64,000 nt of DNA from G963674835 sp963674835 (GTDB taxonomy: Bacteria; Planctomycetota; Planctomycetia; Pirellulales; Thermoguttaceae): the NCBI GenBank assembly GCA_963674835.2, contig CAXXKC010000001.1, positions 186,001-250,000 of the forward strand, in the 5' to 3' direction. Positions within the stretch are counted from its first letter, which is position 1. Each line of letters opens with the position of its first letter. Under the pieces are notes generated by a model, which worked only from the letters and a program-made list of their open reading frames with translations, searched no databases and was not told where the DNA came from. The translations under genes were made by a program, and so were the position numbers. Of the stretch, positions 7,258-16,721 are shown in pieces.

Positions 7258-8718
7258 ATGAAAATCCTCTTGATTGCGCCCGCGAGCGGAAAATGGCGGC
7301 ATGTCGGGCGTCGCCGCTGGTTCAATGGCAAGACGTTCCGCTTCTCCCTGCTCAGCCTCCTCTCGGTCGCGGCCGAATGCCCGCCCGACGCCGACGTTCG
7401 CATCGTCGACGAACAGATCGACGAGATTCCCTGGGACGCCGATGTCGACCTCGTCGGCATCACCTGCATGACGGCGCTGGCCCCGCGTGCGTACGAAATC
7501 GCCGATCGATTCCGCCGCCGCCGCATTCCCGTCGTGCTCGGCGGCTTCCATCCCACGCTCTGCCCCGACGACGCGATTCGCCACGCCGATGCCATTCTCG
7601 TCGGCGAGGCCGAAGGCATATGGCAGGAACTCGTGGCCGAAGCGTCCGCCGGGCGACTCCGCCCCATCTACCGCAACGAGCTGCCCTCGCTTCGCGGCCT
7701 GAAGCGCCCGCCCCGCCATCTCCTATCGGCCCGAAAATACGCCACCATCAACGCCGTGCAAGCCACGCGCGGATGCCCGCACGGATGCGACTTCTGCGCA
7801 ATCGCAGCGATGAACCGGTGCAGCCAGCGCCAGCGGCCCGTCGACGAGGTGATCGACGAAATCCGCGATCTGCCCACCCGCAGCTTCATGTTCGTCGACG
7901 ACAACCTCACCGCCGATCGTGACTACGCCCGAAGCCTGTTTGCCGCCATGGCGCCGCTGCACAAACGCTGGGTGGCCCAATCCACGCTTGCAATCACCGA
8001 CGATCCGGACCTCGTTCGCCTAATGGCCGATGCCGGATGTGCGGCCATCTTCGCCGGCCTCGAAACCTTCAGCGGCGAGAACCTCGGCTCCGTCAACAAG
8101 ACGTGCCACCGCGTCGAGCAATACCGCGATGCAATCCGCCTCCTGCATCGTCATGCCATCGGCGTCGAAGCTGGAATCGTCTTCGGTTTCGATGGCGACG
8201 GCCCCGACGTCTTCCGCCGGACCCTCAACATGCTCGACGACCTCGAGGTCGATCTCGTCCAAGTCTCCATTTTCACACCCCTTCCCGGCACACGCCGTGC
8301 GAGCCTCCTCGCCGACCGCATCTTCCATCACAATTGGGCGCACTACGACTTCCATCACGCCGTCTTCGAGCCCGCCCGCATGTCGCCTCAGCAACTCCAG
8401 GCAGGTCACGACTGGGTAACGTACGAGTTCTACCGCCCTTGGCGCATCGCTCGGCGTCTTTGGCGTCACCTGCGCCGCCCCGGCGGATGGCGCACGCTCC
8501 CCTATCTAGCCGCCGTCAGCGCGGCCTATCGTGTGCGAACCGTCCGCTGGGGAATCCGCGGCTCGAACCCGGCCCAAAGCAGTCCCACCGACAGCCCCCG
8601 CCACTTCAACGAGCCAAGACCAACTCACCTCCACCCCGACTCCCCCCACATCGAAACCACGTTTCCCAGTCAGTCGCCATTGCAGCCCCTCCGCGAGCAA
8701 GAAGCACAGGCCTGTTAG
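7258..8718 (+). CDS. B12-binding-domain radical SAM protein
   Basis: An enzyme of about 486 residues. An N-terminal cobalamin-binding-like Rossmann region (L-I-A-P then V-V-L-G-G-F-H-P-T) is followed by a radical SAM core with R-G-C-P-H-G-C-D-F-C, the CxxxCxxC iron-sulfur motif. Such proteins are often methyltransferases or ring-forming enzymes in lipid, pigment or secondary metabolism; the substrate here is not evident. ATG 7258 has GAGGGA upstream; an in-frame TTG at 7240 is less likely. The last 60 residues are Pro/His-rich and low-complexity, perhaps read-through into non-coding sequence after loss of the native stop. Confidence 0.85.
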   Translation: MKILLIAPASGKWRHVGRRRWFNGKTFRFSLLSLLSVAAECPPDADVRIVDEQIDEIPWDADVDLVGITCMTALAPRAYEIADRFRRRRIPVVLGGFHPTLCPDDAIRHADAILVGEAEGIWQELVAEASAGRLRPIYRNELPSLRGLKRPPRHLLSARKYATINAVQATRGCPHGCDFCAIAAMNRCSQRQRPVDEVIDEIRDLPTRSFMFVDDNLTADRDYARSLFAAMAPLHKRWVAQSTLAITDDPDLVRLMADAGCAAIFAGLETFSGENLGSVNKTCHRVEQYRDAIRLLHRHAIGVEAGIVFGFDGDGPDVFRRTLNMLDDLEVDLVQVSIFTPLPGTRRASLLADRIFHHNWAHYDFHHAVFEPARMSPQQLQAGHDWVTYEFYRPWRIARRLWRHLRRPGGWRTLPYLAAVSAAYRVRTVRWGIRGSNPAQSSPTDSPRHFNEPRPTHLHPDSPHIETTFPSQSPLQPLREQEAQAC

Positions 8719-9201
8719 TCGCCGCACATTCCGAGACCGCAAACAGCCACCCTCAAACCACACTCGGCCACTAGAGACGAAACGCCAACCGATCCGAGAG
8801 TCGGTTGCCCCTTCAAGAATCGCCCGTATTCCATCGGATCCGCGCTCGACTCAGGCCCGTTCAGTCAGCAGGGGATGCGGCAGCTTCGCCGTTGTCGTAT
8901 AATCGACACGATGGGCCACAACCGTCTGCTGGCCCTCTGGGACTGCTCGGCGCATCCCGACAACGCAAACGCAACCACGCCTACCTGCATCGCGATCGAT
9001 GCAGCAGCCTTCCAAAGCAGACAGACCTGCCGGCGCGCCTTACGGCCTGCCTCAAGACCGCATCGAAATCGACGGCGGCACGACCATCCTCAACGAGCCA
9101 CCCGTCCCCCGAGCACATTGACTGGTCCCTTTCACACCGCTGTTCCCAGTCAACGGCAGCGGCTCAAGAGCACCCACATCACAAGAAGCGAAGAACCGAT
9201 C
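8719..9201. other. Intergenic, no feature seen
   Basis: About 480 bases between two plus-strand genes. Frames are open in places but have no signal, motif or ribosome-binding site. I see no RNA gene or repeat. Confidence 0.5.
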
Positions 9202-10623
9202 ATGAGCGCCCGACTTCACTTCCTCTTCACACGCAAAGCCTTCGCCGCCGCGTTCCTGCTGGCCATGCTTCTGCTGGGAACACGAGCGTTCGCCGAAGAG
9301 CCTGCCTTACCCGAAACCAACCTGGCACAGGCCGTTCCGTCGCGATTCGACGTTCACGTCAGCGATCTTCCCGACGAAGGGGTGCCGGTGATCGAACCCT
9401 GGAAGACCATCACGCTCGATCCCGAATATCGCGGTGGCTGGGTGGTCGTCGGCGATCTCACTGGCGACGGCACCGCAGAGATCGTCAGTGCCCGGAATGG
9501 CGTGCCGGGCAAGGACATTCACTACACCTCCTCGGTAGTCGCCCATCGTCTTGATGGCTCGGTGCTGTGGAAATGGGGCAATCCAAACGCGCGAAACGCC
9601 CTCCATCACGACGTGGCCTGTCAGATCTACGACATCAACGGCGATGGCCGCAACGAGGTCGTCTTGGCCGCCGATCGTCGTGTGGTCGTTCTCGACGGCG
9701 CCAGGGGGACCGAACTGTACCAGTTCGCCATCCCGCCGAACGCCTCCGACTGCATCACGTTCTGCAATCTGTCAGGTGGCGATCGAGCGTCGGACATGCT
9801 GGTGAAGACTCGGTACGAGCAGATTTGGGCCTACGACGTTCATGGGAAACTGATCTGGACGGTGGAGAAACCCGGCGGATATCGAACCTCGCACCAGCCG
9901 TTTCCGATCGACCTCGATAGCGATGGTCGCGATGAGATCATCGCCGGATTCGCCGCACTCAACCACGACGGCTCGCTTCGATGGCGACTCCCTCAGGCCA
10001 TCTGCAGCGCCGGCCATGCCGACGCCATCCGGCTGTTCTCCAATGGCGCTCGCCCGGTCGACAAACGCCTGCTGCTGACCCACTGCGGCGGAAATCGCAT
10101 GGATATGCTCGACGGCAACGGCAAGGTCTACTGGAGCGTGACGGGACTCCATTTCGAGTCGGTCTTCTTCGGCGAACTCGACGAGAATCTGCCGGGCCGC
10201 GAAATCGTTGTCGATGTCGCCCATCAACCGTGGGGTGAACAGCCCCTGCTGGTTCTCGACGAACGCGGCAACCTTCTGGGACGCTACATAACCGTGCGGA
10301 GCCGCCAGCATCGCTTGGTCGATTGGTTTGGCACGGGCGAGGACCTGATCTTCTGCGGGCAGACCCGGGCACTCCTCGACGCAAAGGGCCACATACGCGC
10401 ACGTTTCCAGACGCCCATGCCCGACGGTGCCCTTGGTCCAGACAACGCGGGGACAACCATCGGCTACATGGTCCACCTGGCCGACGTGACCGGCAACGGG
10501 CGCCCCGATCTTGTGGTCAACACCGGCCCTGGCGCGGTCGTCTGGATCTACAACAACCAGAACGGCCCGAAGAACCTCTCGCCCGATCGGCTCACCATGC
10601 CGACCAACGCAACCCTGTACTAG
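9202..10623 (+). CDS. Secreted FG-GAP/VCBS repeat (beta-propeller) protein
   Basis: A protein of about 473 residues with a signal peptide (hydrophobic residues 13-28, cleaved near A-F-A-E). The mature part carries several calcium-type loops D-x-[DN]-x-[DN]-G: D-L-T-G-D-G-T-A-E, D-I-N-G-D-G-R-N-E, D-L-D-S-D-G-R-D-E and D-V-T-G-N-G-R-P-D, spaced as in FG-GAP propellers. Related planctomycete proteins resemble the propeller of rhamnogalacturonan lyases, but I see no lyase active site I can name. Likely periplasmic or extracellular carbohydrate binding (inference). The TAG stop codon is the first three bases of dispersed-repeat copy 1. Confidence 0.78.
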   Translation: MSARLHFLFTRKAFAAAFLLAMLLLGTRAFAEEPALPETNLAQAVPSRFDVHVSDLPDEGVPVIEPWKTITLDPEYRGGWVVVGDLTGDGTAEIVSARNGVPGKDIHYTSSVVAHRLDGSVLWKWGNPNARNALHHDVACQIYDINGDGRNEVVLAADRRVVVLDGARGTELYQFAIPPNASDCITFCNLSGGDRASDMLVKTRYEQIWAYDVHGKLIWTVEKPGGYRTSHQPFPIDLDSDGRDEIIAGFAALNHDGSLRWRLPQAICSAGHADAIRLFSNGARPVDKRLLLTHCGGNRMDMLDGNGKVYWSVTGLHFESVFFGELDENLPGREIVVDVAHQPWGEQPLLVLDERGNLLGRYITVRSRQHRLVDWFGTGEDLIFCGQTRALLDAKGHIRARFQTPMPDGALGPDNAGTTIGYMVHLADVTGNGRPDLVVNTGPGAVVWIYNNQNGPKNLSPDRLTMPTNATLY

Positions 10624-10716
10624 AGCGCATTCGGCGTAATCGTAGCGCGTCTTTCGCTTTCCCCAACCGTAGAAACACGCCGCCGCGAACGCTACAGTCA
10701 AGTGCGACACGCACTG
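10621..10716 (+). repeat. Dispersed ~95-bp repeat, copy 1
   Basis: Begins TAGAGCGCATTCGGCG and ends GCGACACGCACT. The centre has inverted arms GTAGCG and CGCTAC around a GAAACACGCCGCC block. It provides the stop codon of the preceding gene. Confidence 0.85.
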
Positions 10717-11148
10717 ATTCACTTTCGTGAAACAGCAGAAGGCATACCATGTCATTTGCACGCTACGGCACTCTTGCCATCATCTCACCGACACGCAAAA
10801 GCAACTCGACCAGGCGTGGACGATCGCAGCCCTCGACGCCCGCTCCTTCACATTCGTTCTGACCGTAACGAATACCAGCGGCAAGCCGCTCGCGTTGGCG
10901 CGGACTTGCCGTTGGTTGACGGGCCTACGCTGGGCGGGGTACCATCTGAGTTATTGATCTTCGCGTAAGTAGTGATACAGCAGCGCCGTCGGTTCTCCCA
11001 TAATTGCCGGGCTCCCGCTGGTCGCCCTGAGCTCACTGCTAATGCGTCGCTCAATAATGGGCGCCCCGCGCGCAAAGTGCGCGTCGCTCCACCGCAGCCG
11101 TCGAACCCCAACAGACCACCACCGCCCAGCCGGGCACGAGGCGCTATC
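10717..11148. other. Intergenic upstream of the sulfatase
   Basis: About 430 bases. A short frame at 10727-10957 has no recognisable domain or ribosome-binding site and I do not call it. Nothing else is evident. Confidence 0.45.
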
Positions 11149-12864
11149 ATGTCTTCCGACTTCTCGAGCACAACCAGCCGAGCTCACTTCGCCCTTCGAT
11201 GGTTCCAGAAGGTGGCAATGCCCATGGTCGCGGCCCAGGCCGTCGCGCTCTTGCTATCTGCCCACGGCCCCCACTGCCTCGCGGCCTCTGGCAAGGCACC
11301 AAACATCGTCCTCATCCTGGCCGACGACCTCGGATACTCCGATCTCGGTTGCTACGGCGGCGAGATCAACACGCCCAACCTCGACGCCCTTGCCAACGAC
11401 GGCCTGCGATTCACCCAGTTCTACAACACCGCGCGCTGCTGGCCCACGCGCGGCGCTCTCATGACCGGCTACTACGCCCAGCAGATTCACCGCGACGCCC
11501 TGCCCGGCCTCGGCGGCGGAGGCGGCGGCATCCGTCAATCCTGGGCGCGCCTCCTGCCCGATTTCCTCAGGCCGCTCGGATATCGCTGTTACCATTCGGG
11601 CAAGTGGCATATCGACGGTCCGGCGCTGGCCGGCGGCTTCGACCACTCCTACCTCCTCGGAGACCAGGGACGATTCTTCAGTCCGCAGCAGCACTGCGAA
11701 GACGACGTGAAGCTCCCGCCCGTCCAGCGCGGCACCGGCTACTACGCGACCATCGCCGTAGCCGATCACGCCATCAAGTACCTCAAAGAGCATGCGGCGA
11801 AGTACGACGACCACCCGTTCTTCTTGTACCTCGCCTTCACCTGTCCCCATTTTCCGCTCCAGGCGCTCCCCGAAGATATCGCACGGTACCACGACCGTTA
11901 CACCGAGGGCTGGGACGCCGTTCGCGCAGAGCGTTGGAAGCGGATTCGCGATCTCGGGCTGGTCGAGGGCCAACTCTCGGCCGTCGAGCGCGAAGTGGGC
12001 CCGCCCTACGACTTCCCCGAAGCGATGAAGATTCTCGGCCCCGGCGAAGTCAACCGCCCGCTCCCGTGGAACGATCTCACGCCCCAACAGCAATCCTTCC
12101 AGGCCACCAAGATGTCCATCCATGCGGCGATGGTCGATCGCATGGACCGCGAGATCGGCCGCGTGCTCCAACAGCTTCGCGCCATGAACGCCATGGACGA
12201 CACGCTCATTCTCTTCCTCTCCGACAACGGCGCCAGCGCCGAGATCATGGTCCGCAACGACGGGCACGATCCCACCGCACCACCGGGCTCCGCCGCAACG
12301 CATCTCTGCCTGGGCCCCGGCTGGTCGACCGTCGCCAACACCCCCTTCCGCCGCCACAAAACCTGGGTTCACGAAGGCGGCATCTGCACTCCCTTCATCG
12401 TGCACTGGCCGAAGGGGATCGCCGCTCACGGCCAACTGCGGCGAAACCCGGGCCACGTGGTCGATGTCGTCCCCACCTTGTTGGACGTCGCCGGCGGCAA
12501 GAAGCCCGACACCTGGAAGGGCCAGCCGATCCCGCCCGCCCCCGGCCGCAGCCTCGCCCCCGTCTTCGCCAACGACGGCACGGTGACCCACGACTACCTA
12601 TGGTGGCTGCACGAAGGAAATCGTGCACTCCGCGTCGGCGATTGGAAACTGGTCGCCGCCGGCGCCGACAGCCCCTGGGAACTCTACGACCTCAAGGCCG
12701 ATCGAACCGAGATGACCAATCTCGCCGACCGCGAGCCCGAAAAAGCCAAACAGCTCGCCGCACAATGGCAGCATTGCACCGACGAGTTCAAAGCACTTGC
12801 CGAGAAGACCGCCCCGCTCGGCCGCAAGCCCAAGGCACGGCAAAAAGCCAAGAAGGCACACTGA
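11149..12864 (+). CDS. Secreted formylglycine-dependent sulfatase (arylsulfatase family)
   Basis: A sulfatase of about 571 residues with an N-terminal hydrophobic export signal (about residues 21-46). The metal-binding start A-D-D-L-G-Y-S-D is at 58-65, and the sulfatase signature C-W-P-T-R at 97-101, where Cys97 would be converted to formylglycine. A later S-D-N-G-A motif and the C-terminal L-Y-D-L-K-A-D-x-x-E-M-T-N-L-A are also typical. It hydrolyses sulfate esters, probably on algal or other polysaccharides, outside the cytoplasm (family knowledge). The tail is Lys-rich. No maturase gene is adjacent. Confidence 0.92.
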   Translation: MSSDFSSTTSRAHFALRWFQKVAMPMVAAQAVALLLSAHGPHCLAASGKAPNIVLILADDLGYSDLGCYGGEINTPNLDALANDGLRFTQFYNTARCWPTRGALMTGYYAQQIHRDALPGLGGGGGGIRQSWARLLPDFLRPLGYRCYHSGKWHIDGPALAGGFDHSYLLGDQGRFFSPQQHCEDDVKLPPVQRGTGYYATIAVADHAIKYLKEHAAKYDDHPFFLYLAFTCPHFPLQALPEDIARYHDRYTEGWDAVRAERWKRIRDLGLVEGQLSAVEREVGPPYDFPEAMKILGPGEVNRPLPWNDLTPQQQSFQATKMSIHAAMVDRMDREIGRVLQQLRAMNAMDDTLILFLSDNGASAEIMVRNDGHDPTAPPGSAATHLCLGPGWSTVANTPFRRHKTWVHEGGICTPFIVHWPKGIAAHGQLRRNPGHVVDVVPTLLDVAGGKKPDTWKGQPIPPAPGRSLAPVFANDGTVTHDYLWWLHEGNRALRVGDWKLVAAGADSPWELYDLKADRTEMTNLADREPEKAKQLAAQWQHCTDEFKALAEKTAPLGRKPKARQKAKKAH

Positions 12865-12882
12865 ACCCCGTTAGCGCGGCCT

Positions 12883-14358
12883 TCAGCGACCGGGCGTAAC
12901 GGGAGCCTGCGCCTGGGCCTTGCTCCCGAACAGCTGCGGCAGCTTGTCCAGCACGCGCCCCTTGATCTGGATCGCGGCGCCGATCGTGGCGACCAGGATC
13001 GCGATGATCAAAATCGCGTTGAACACCACGCGCGGTAACCCCTTACCCACCGCGTCGCCGATGTAGCTTCGCCGGTTGTTCATGATGAAGAACAGAACGT
13101 ACGCGATCGGCAGCATCGTGAAGCAGATGGCCGAAGCCGCTACCGGCAGCCACATCGGCGTCGACGTCACTACGCCCAGGATGCCGATGGCCGGTGCCAG
13201 CGTGAACAGCCGGTATCGCCACACCGTGTATTCCAGCCCCAGCATCTCGCACAGCGTGAAGCCGCAAACGACCATGTGCGTGCTGATCGCTCCGCACGTC
13301 ATGCCGATCAGCCCCAGGTCGAACACCGTCCGGCCCAGCCCCTCGCCGAGCACACCGGTCAGCGCCTTCGACGCATCGAGCGGCCGCATCCCCTCGCGCA
13401 CCACCTCGTTGGCCGAATCGTACACGCCCGTAATCGACATGGCCACGATCACCAGCGACGTCACAAGAATGAACGGGAAAAACATCGACATCACCAGATC
13501 CCAGCGAGCCAACGCCTTGTGGTGTTCGCCCCATCCCTTCGCCAGAATCGAGTACGGGTAGAGAAACGTCATGTTGATTCCGACCGCGGCCCCCAACATC
13601 CCCAGAACCAGCACCAACGAACCCGGTGCTTCGGGAATGCCATACCAGCCGACGAAACCCTTTCCCAGCTCGCCCCACTCGATTCGGCCCAGATTGGCCA
13701 CGACCACCATGCCGAACGACACGATGACCAACCCGATCACGCCGCGCAGGAACCACTCGTAGAACTTGATCCCGCGAGCCCCGCTGCCGTAATTCCACGT
13801 CGTGACGATGCTGATCGCCAAGATCGTCAGCCCAATCCCCCAACTCACCGCGTAGCCGCCCGCGGTGAACGTCGATCCGCCGCCGCTAGCGCTCAGCACG
13901 TTCACTCCGCAAAGGTCGGCCAGGTCGCGGCAGGCACCGGCGGCCAAACCGTACTGCGGAAAGTGCCAAATGACCGACGCCACGACCGTGCCCAGCGCCC
14001 AGAGGAACACCAGCACCTTGCTCAGTTCGCGGCCGAAAGCCCGGTACGGCCGCTCGCCCGTCGTCAGCACCACGTTGCCCAACGCCCCGAGCATGCAGAT
14101 CCCCAAGAACATGGCGACCGGCTGCACCCACAACAGCTTGTAGCCGAACGACGCCCCCGCCATAACCGATGCCGCCGCGCTGCCCGCGCCCAACGTCATG
14201 GCGCTTTGCAGCAACCCCGGGCCGGTGCGCTTCAGGTAGCCGATCGCCCGTTTTCCGAAAGGCTGCTGTTCGATAGCCTTCAGTTCAGCGACCTCCCGCG
14301 CCAGCTTTTCGGGGTCCCACTTGCTGGTCATGGGAAGACCTTTGGACGGCTCGGCCAT
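12883..14358 (-). CDS. Nramp-family divalent metal transporter
   Basis: About 491 residues with roughly 11-12 membrane spans. Residues G-P-G-L-L-Q-S-A-M-T-L-G-A-G-S match the Nramp first helix, although the usual D-P-G-N metal motif is replaced, as in the divergent planctomycete/archaeal group. The predicted role is proton-linked Mn2+, Fe2+ or Mg2+ uptake; the substrate is uncertain because of the changed motif. I start at M-A-E-P-S-K because GAGGAG lies eight bases upstream; an ATG nine codons earlier lacks one. It converges with the sulfatase, 18 bases apart. Confidence 0.8.
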   Translation of the reverse strand: MAEPSKGLPMTSKWDPEKLAREVAELKAIEQQPFGKRAIGYLKRTGPGLLQSAMTLGAGSAAASVMAGASFGYKLLWVQPVAMFLGICMLGALGNVVLTTGERPYRAFGRELSKVLVFLWALGTVVASVIWHFPQYGLAAGACRDLADLCGVNVLSASGGGSTFTAGGYAVSWGIGLTILAISIVTTWNYGSGARGIKFYEWFLRGVIGLVIVSFGMVVVANLGRIEWGELGKGFVGWYGIPEAPGSLVLVLGMLGAAVGINMTFLYPYSILAKGWGEHHKALARWDLVMSMFFPFILVTSLVIVAMSITGVYDSANEVVREGMRPLDASKALTGVLGEGLGRTVFDLGLIGMTCGAISTHMVVCGFTLCEMLGLEYTVWRYRLFTLAPAIGILGVVTSTPMWLPVAASAICFTMLPIAYVLFFIMNNRRSYIGDAVGKGLPRVVFNAILIIAILVATIGAAIQIKGRVLDKLPQLFGSKAQAQAPVTPGR

Positions 14359-14650
14359 AGTTGGGCTCCTCGTGATCGGTCGCAACAGTTTCGGCTTCAG
14401 AAGCAGCCCGCCCGCGTTACGTTAACCCCCAAGGCTGCCGGTCGTTCCTGCTACGATAGCGGCTCGGCCGAAAAGATGCAATGCACGCAGCACCGACACC
14501 GAGGCGTGCGGTAACCGATTTCTGGCGCCGTCGGGCAAACACCGAGCCCCACCAGCGGATCTGACTTCGCCCGGCACCGACAAGTGGCCGCCAGGCCAAC
14601 GCCCATCACAATGACCCGATCTTCTCCAGCGAGCCCCACCATTGCGACCG
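14359..14650. other. Intergenic with repeat fragments
   Basis: Between thiC and the transporter. It contains CGAGCCCCACCAGCGG at 14543-14558, identical to part of the palindromic repeat at 27947, and a second shorter match (GCGAGCCCCACC) near 14628. These look like decayed copies of a common planctomycete intergenic repeat. Confidence 0.5.
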
Positions 14651-16351
14651 CTACAAGTACACGCGGCCCCCCTTGGCGCGGAACTCTTCGGCCTTCTCGC
14701 GCAAACCGGCCGCCACGGCCTCGTCCGTGTCCAGCCCATGCTCGGCCGCGTATTGGCGCACATCCTGGGTAATCTTCATGCTGCAAAACTTCGGCCCGCA
14801 CATACTGCAGAAGTGCGCCGTCTTCGCCGCGCTGCCCGGCAGCATCTCATCGTGGTACTGCCGCGCGCGTTCCGGATCCAATGCCAGGTTGAACTGGTCT
14901 TCCCACCGAAACTCGAACCGCGCCCGCGACAGCGCGTCGTCGCGCGCCTGCGCCCCGGGGTGGCCTTTGGCCAGGTCCGCCGCGTGCGCCGCGATCTTAT
15001 ACGCGATCATCCCCTCTTTCACGTCGTTCTTGTCGGGCAACCCCAGGTGTTCCTTCGGCGTCACGTAACACAGCATCGCCGTTCCCCACCAGCCGATCAT
15101 CGCCGCCCCGATCGCCGACGTGATGTGATCGTAACCCGGCGCGATGTCCGTTACGATCGGCCCCAACGTGTAAAATGGCGCCCCGTGGCAGCACTCCTGC
15201 TGCCGATCGACGTTCTCCTTGATGCGGTGCATCGGAACGTGCCCCGGCCCTTCGATCATCACCTGCACGCCGTACTCCCACGCGATGCGAGTCAGCTCTC
15301 CGAGCGTGTCCAACTCGGCAAACTGCGCCGCGTCATTACCGTCGGCCACCGAACCCGGACGCAGCCCGTCCCCAAGCGAGATGCCCACGTCGTAGCGCGC
15401 CAACAGCTCGCAGATCTCGCGGAAACGCGTGTACAGAAAGCTCTCCTCGTGATGCGCCAGGCACCACTTGGCCACAATCGACCCACCGCGCGATACGATT
15501 CCCGTCGTCCGCCGCGCCGTCAGCGGAATATACCGCAGCAGCACCCCGGCATGGATCGTAAAATAGTCGACCCCCTGCTCGGCCTGCTCCTGAAGCGTCT
15601 CGCGGAACAGCTCGAACGTCAGTTCCTCCGGCTGGCCGTCCACCTTTTCCAGTGCCTGGTAGATCGGCACCGTACCGATTGGAACCGGCGAATTCCGCAC
15701 GATCCACTCCCGCGTCGCGTGGATGTTCTCGCCCGTCGACAGGTCCATCACCGTATCGGCGCCCCAACGAGTGGCCCACTGCAACTTCTCCACCTCCTCC
15801 TCGATCGATGATCGCACCGCAGAATTGCCGATGTTGGCGTTCACCTTGACCAGAAAGTTCCGGCCGATAATCATCGGCTCGCTTTCCGGGTGGTTGATGT
15901 TCGCGGGCAGAATTGCGCTCCCCCGGGCGATCTCGCTCCGGACGAACTCTGCATCGACGTTCTCGCGGATCGCCACGAACTCCATCTCCGGCGTCACGAT
16001 TCCTTGTCGGGCGTAGTGCATCTGCGTAACGCATTGCCGGCCGACGAGCACGTCGCGGCGCCGCATCGCCTCGGGAATTAGCCCCTCGTCCGACCGTTGA
16101 TCCGCCCGTACGACCGTTTCCACATCACCGCGGGCCTCAATCCAGGGATGCCGCAAACGCGGCAGGCCCTGGCGGACATCCTGTCCCTGAGGCCCACTCG
16201 TATCGTACAGCCTCACGGGCGGCTCGCCGTTGGAAATCGACACCTGCCGGAACGGAACGCCGAGTGGAGCCCCCTCCGCGCCAGCGGCCTTCTCGCTGCT
16301 GGCCGGTCCCGAGGGCGCGGTCGCTCCGCGCGAATCACTTGGGCAGTTCAC
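14651..16351 (-). CDS. thiC: Phosphomethylpyrimidine synthase ThiC
   Basis: A radical SAM enzyme of about 566 residues that makes HMP-phosphate, the thiamine pyrimidine, from aminoimidazole ribotide in the cytoplasm. The C-terminal C-S-M-C-G-P-K-F-C (CX2CX4C) cluster motif is present, as are the ThiC blocks S-R-G-G-S-I, G-D-G-L-R-P-G and E-G-P-G-H-V-P. I chose GTG 16351, with AGGAGG five bases upstream. An in-frame TTG at 16399 would fall inside the terminator loop of the leader, so it is rejected. The gene is preceded by a TPP riboswitch and is a single-gene unit here; no other thiamine gene is nearby. Confidence 0.96.
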   Translation of the reverse strand: MNCPSDSRGATAPSGPASSEKAAGAEGAPLGVPFRQVSISNGEPPVRLYDTSGPQGQDVRQGLPRLRHPWIEARGDVETVVRADQRSDEGLIPEAMRRRDVLVGRQCVTQMHYARQGIVTPEMEFVAIRENVDAEFVRSEIARGSAILPANINHPESEPMIIGRNFLVKVNANIGNSAVRSSIEEEVEKLQWATRWGADTVMDLSTGENIHATREWIVRNSPVPIGTVPIYQALEKVDGQPEELTFELFRETLQEQAEQGVDYFTIHAGVLLRYIPLTARRTTGIVSRGGSIVAKWCLAHHEESFLYTRFREICELLARYDVGISLGDGLRPGSVADGNDAAQFAELDTLGELTRIAWEYGVQVMIEGPGHVPMHRIKENVDRQQECCHGAPFYTLGPIVTDIAPGYDHITSAIGAAMIGWWGTAMLCYVTPKEHLGLPDKNDVKEGMIAYKIAAHAADLAKGHPGAQARDDALSRARFEFRWEDQFNLALDPERARQYHDEMLPGSAAKTAHFCSMCGPKFCSMKITQDVRQYAAEHGLDTDEAVAAGLREKAEEFRAKGGRVYL

Positions 16352-16380
16352 GGGCTCCTCCTGCCAATGCCGGTGAGCGG

Positions 16381-16415
16381 AAAACGCCGCTCCGTCCAAT
16401 TCGGAAGGAGCGGCG
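16381..16415 (-). terminator. Riboswitch-linked intrinsic terminator in the thiC leader
   Basis: A perfect 9-bp stem (CGCCGCTCC at 16385-16393 with GGAGCGGCG at 16407-16415) and a 13-base loop, followed on the transcribed strand by UUUU. It lies between the TPP aptamer and the thiC ribosome-binding site, as expected for control by transcription attenuation. Confidence 0.75.
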
Positions 16416-16444
16416 CCTTCGGACCCGTGCGGCCCCAGTCATGC

Positions 16445-16517
16445 GTCCTCCCTCCGCTGGTATTACCCAGGTCAGGTTCAAAGGGTATGTTCTCAGCCTC
16501 GTCGGCACCCCTTGGAC
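16445..16517 (-). promoter_or_regulatory. TPP riboswitch (THI element)
   Basis: The transcribed strand carries GGGGUGCC, GGCUGAGA, then UACCC-UUUGAACCUGACC and GGGUAAUACCAGCGGAGGGA, all in the order of the THI box. Outer bases GUCC/GGAC close P1. Binding of thiamine pyrophosphate should shut off thiC. A TAGGAT -10-like sequence lies just upstream on the minus strand (16525-16530). Confidence 0.95.
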
Positions 16518-16721
16518 TTGACCAATCCTAGCCGATTGTCGCTAAAAGTACAGTCCCACCCCCGCTATTCGTAGGGCAGGTGGCTGGGTTGAGCCTCCGC
16601 CGTTTCGTTGGCACGGCCCCCGGGTCATGCCGCCGCCCGGCGCCTCCTCTTGCAATCGGGGGGCGCTTCCGTATGCTTTACGCAATCCCCTCTGATGACT
16701 TTCCAAAAACGCGGAGCAGCC

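Noticed and set aside
8551..8580. Possible tRNA T-arm (GGCTCGAACCC)
   Set aside because: No acceptor, D or anticodon stems around it; it lies in the tail of the radical SAM reading frame.
10727..10957. Short plus-strand frame between repeat copy 1 and the sulfatase
   Set aside because: No ribosome-binding site, no domain, no signal peptide; likely chance.
11254..12591. Long minus-strand frame opposite the sulfatase
   Set aside because: Shadow of the GC-rich sulfatase codons; the peptide is Val/Gly/Glu-rich without motifs. The same holds for long antisense frames over thiC, dxs, nadK, the GH genes and others.
16352..16399. TTG-initiated longer ThiC
   Set aside because: The TTG lies within the loop of the riboswitch terminator and has no ribosome-binding site; GTG 16351 has AGGAGG.
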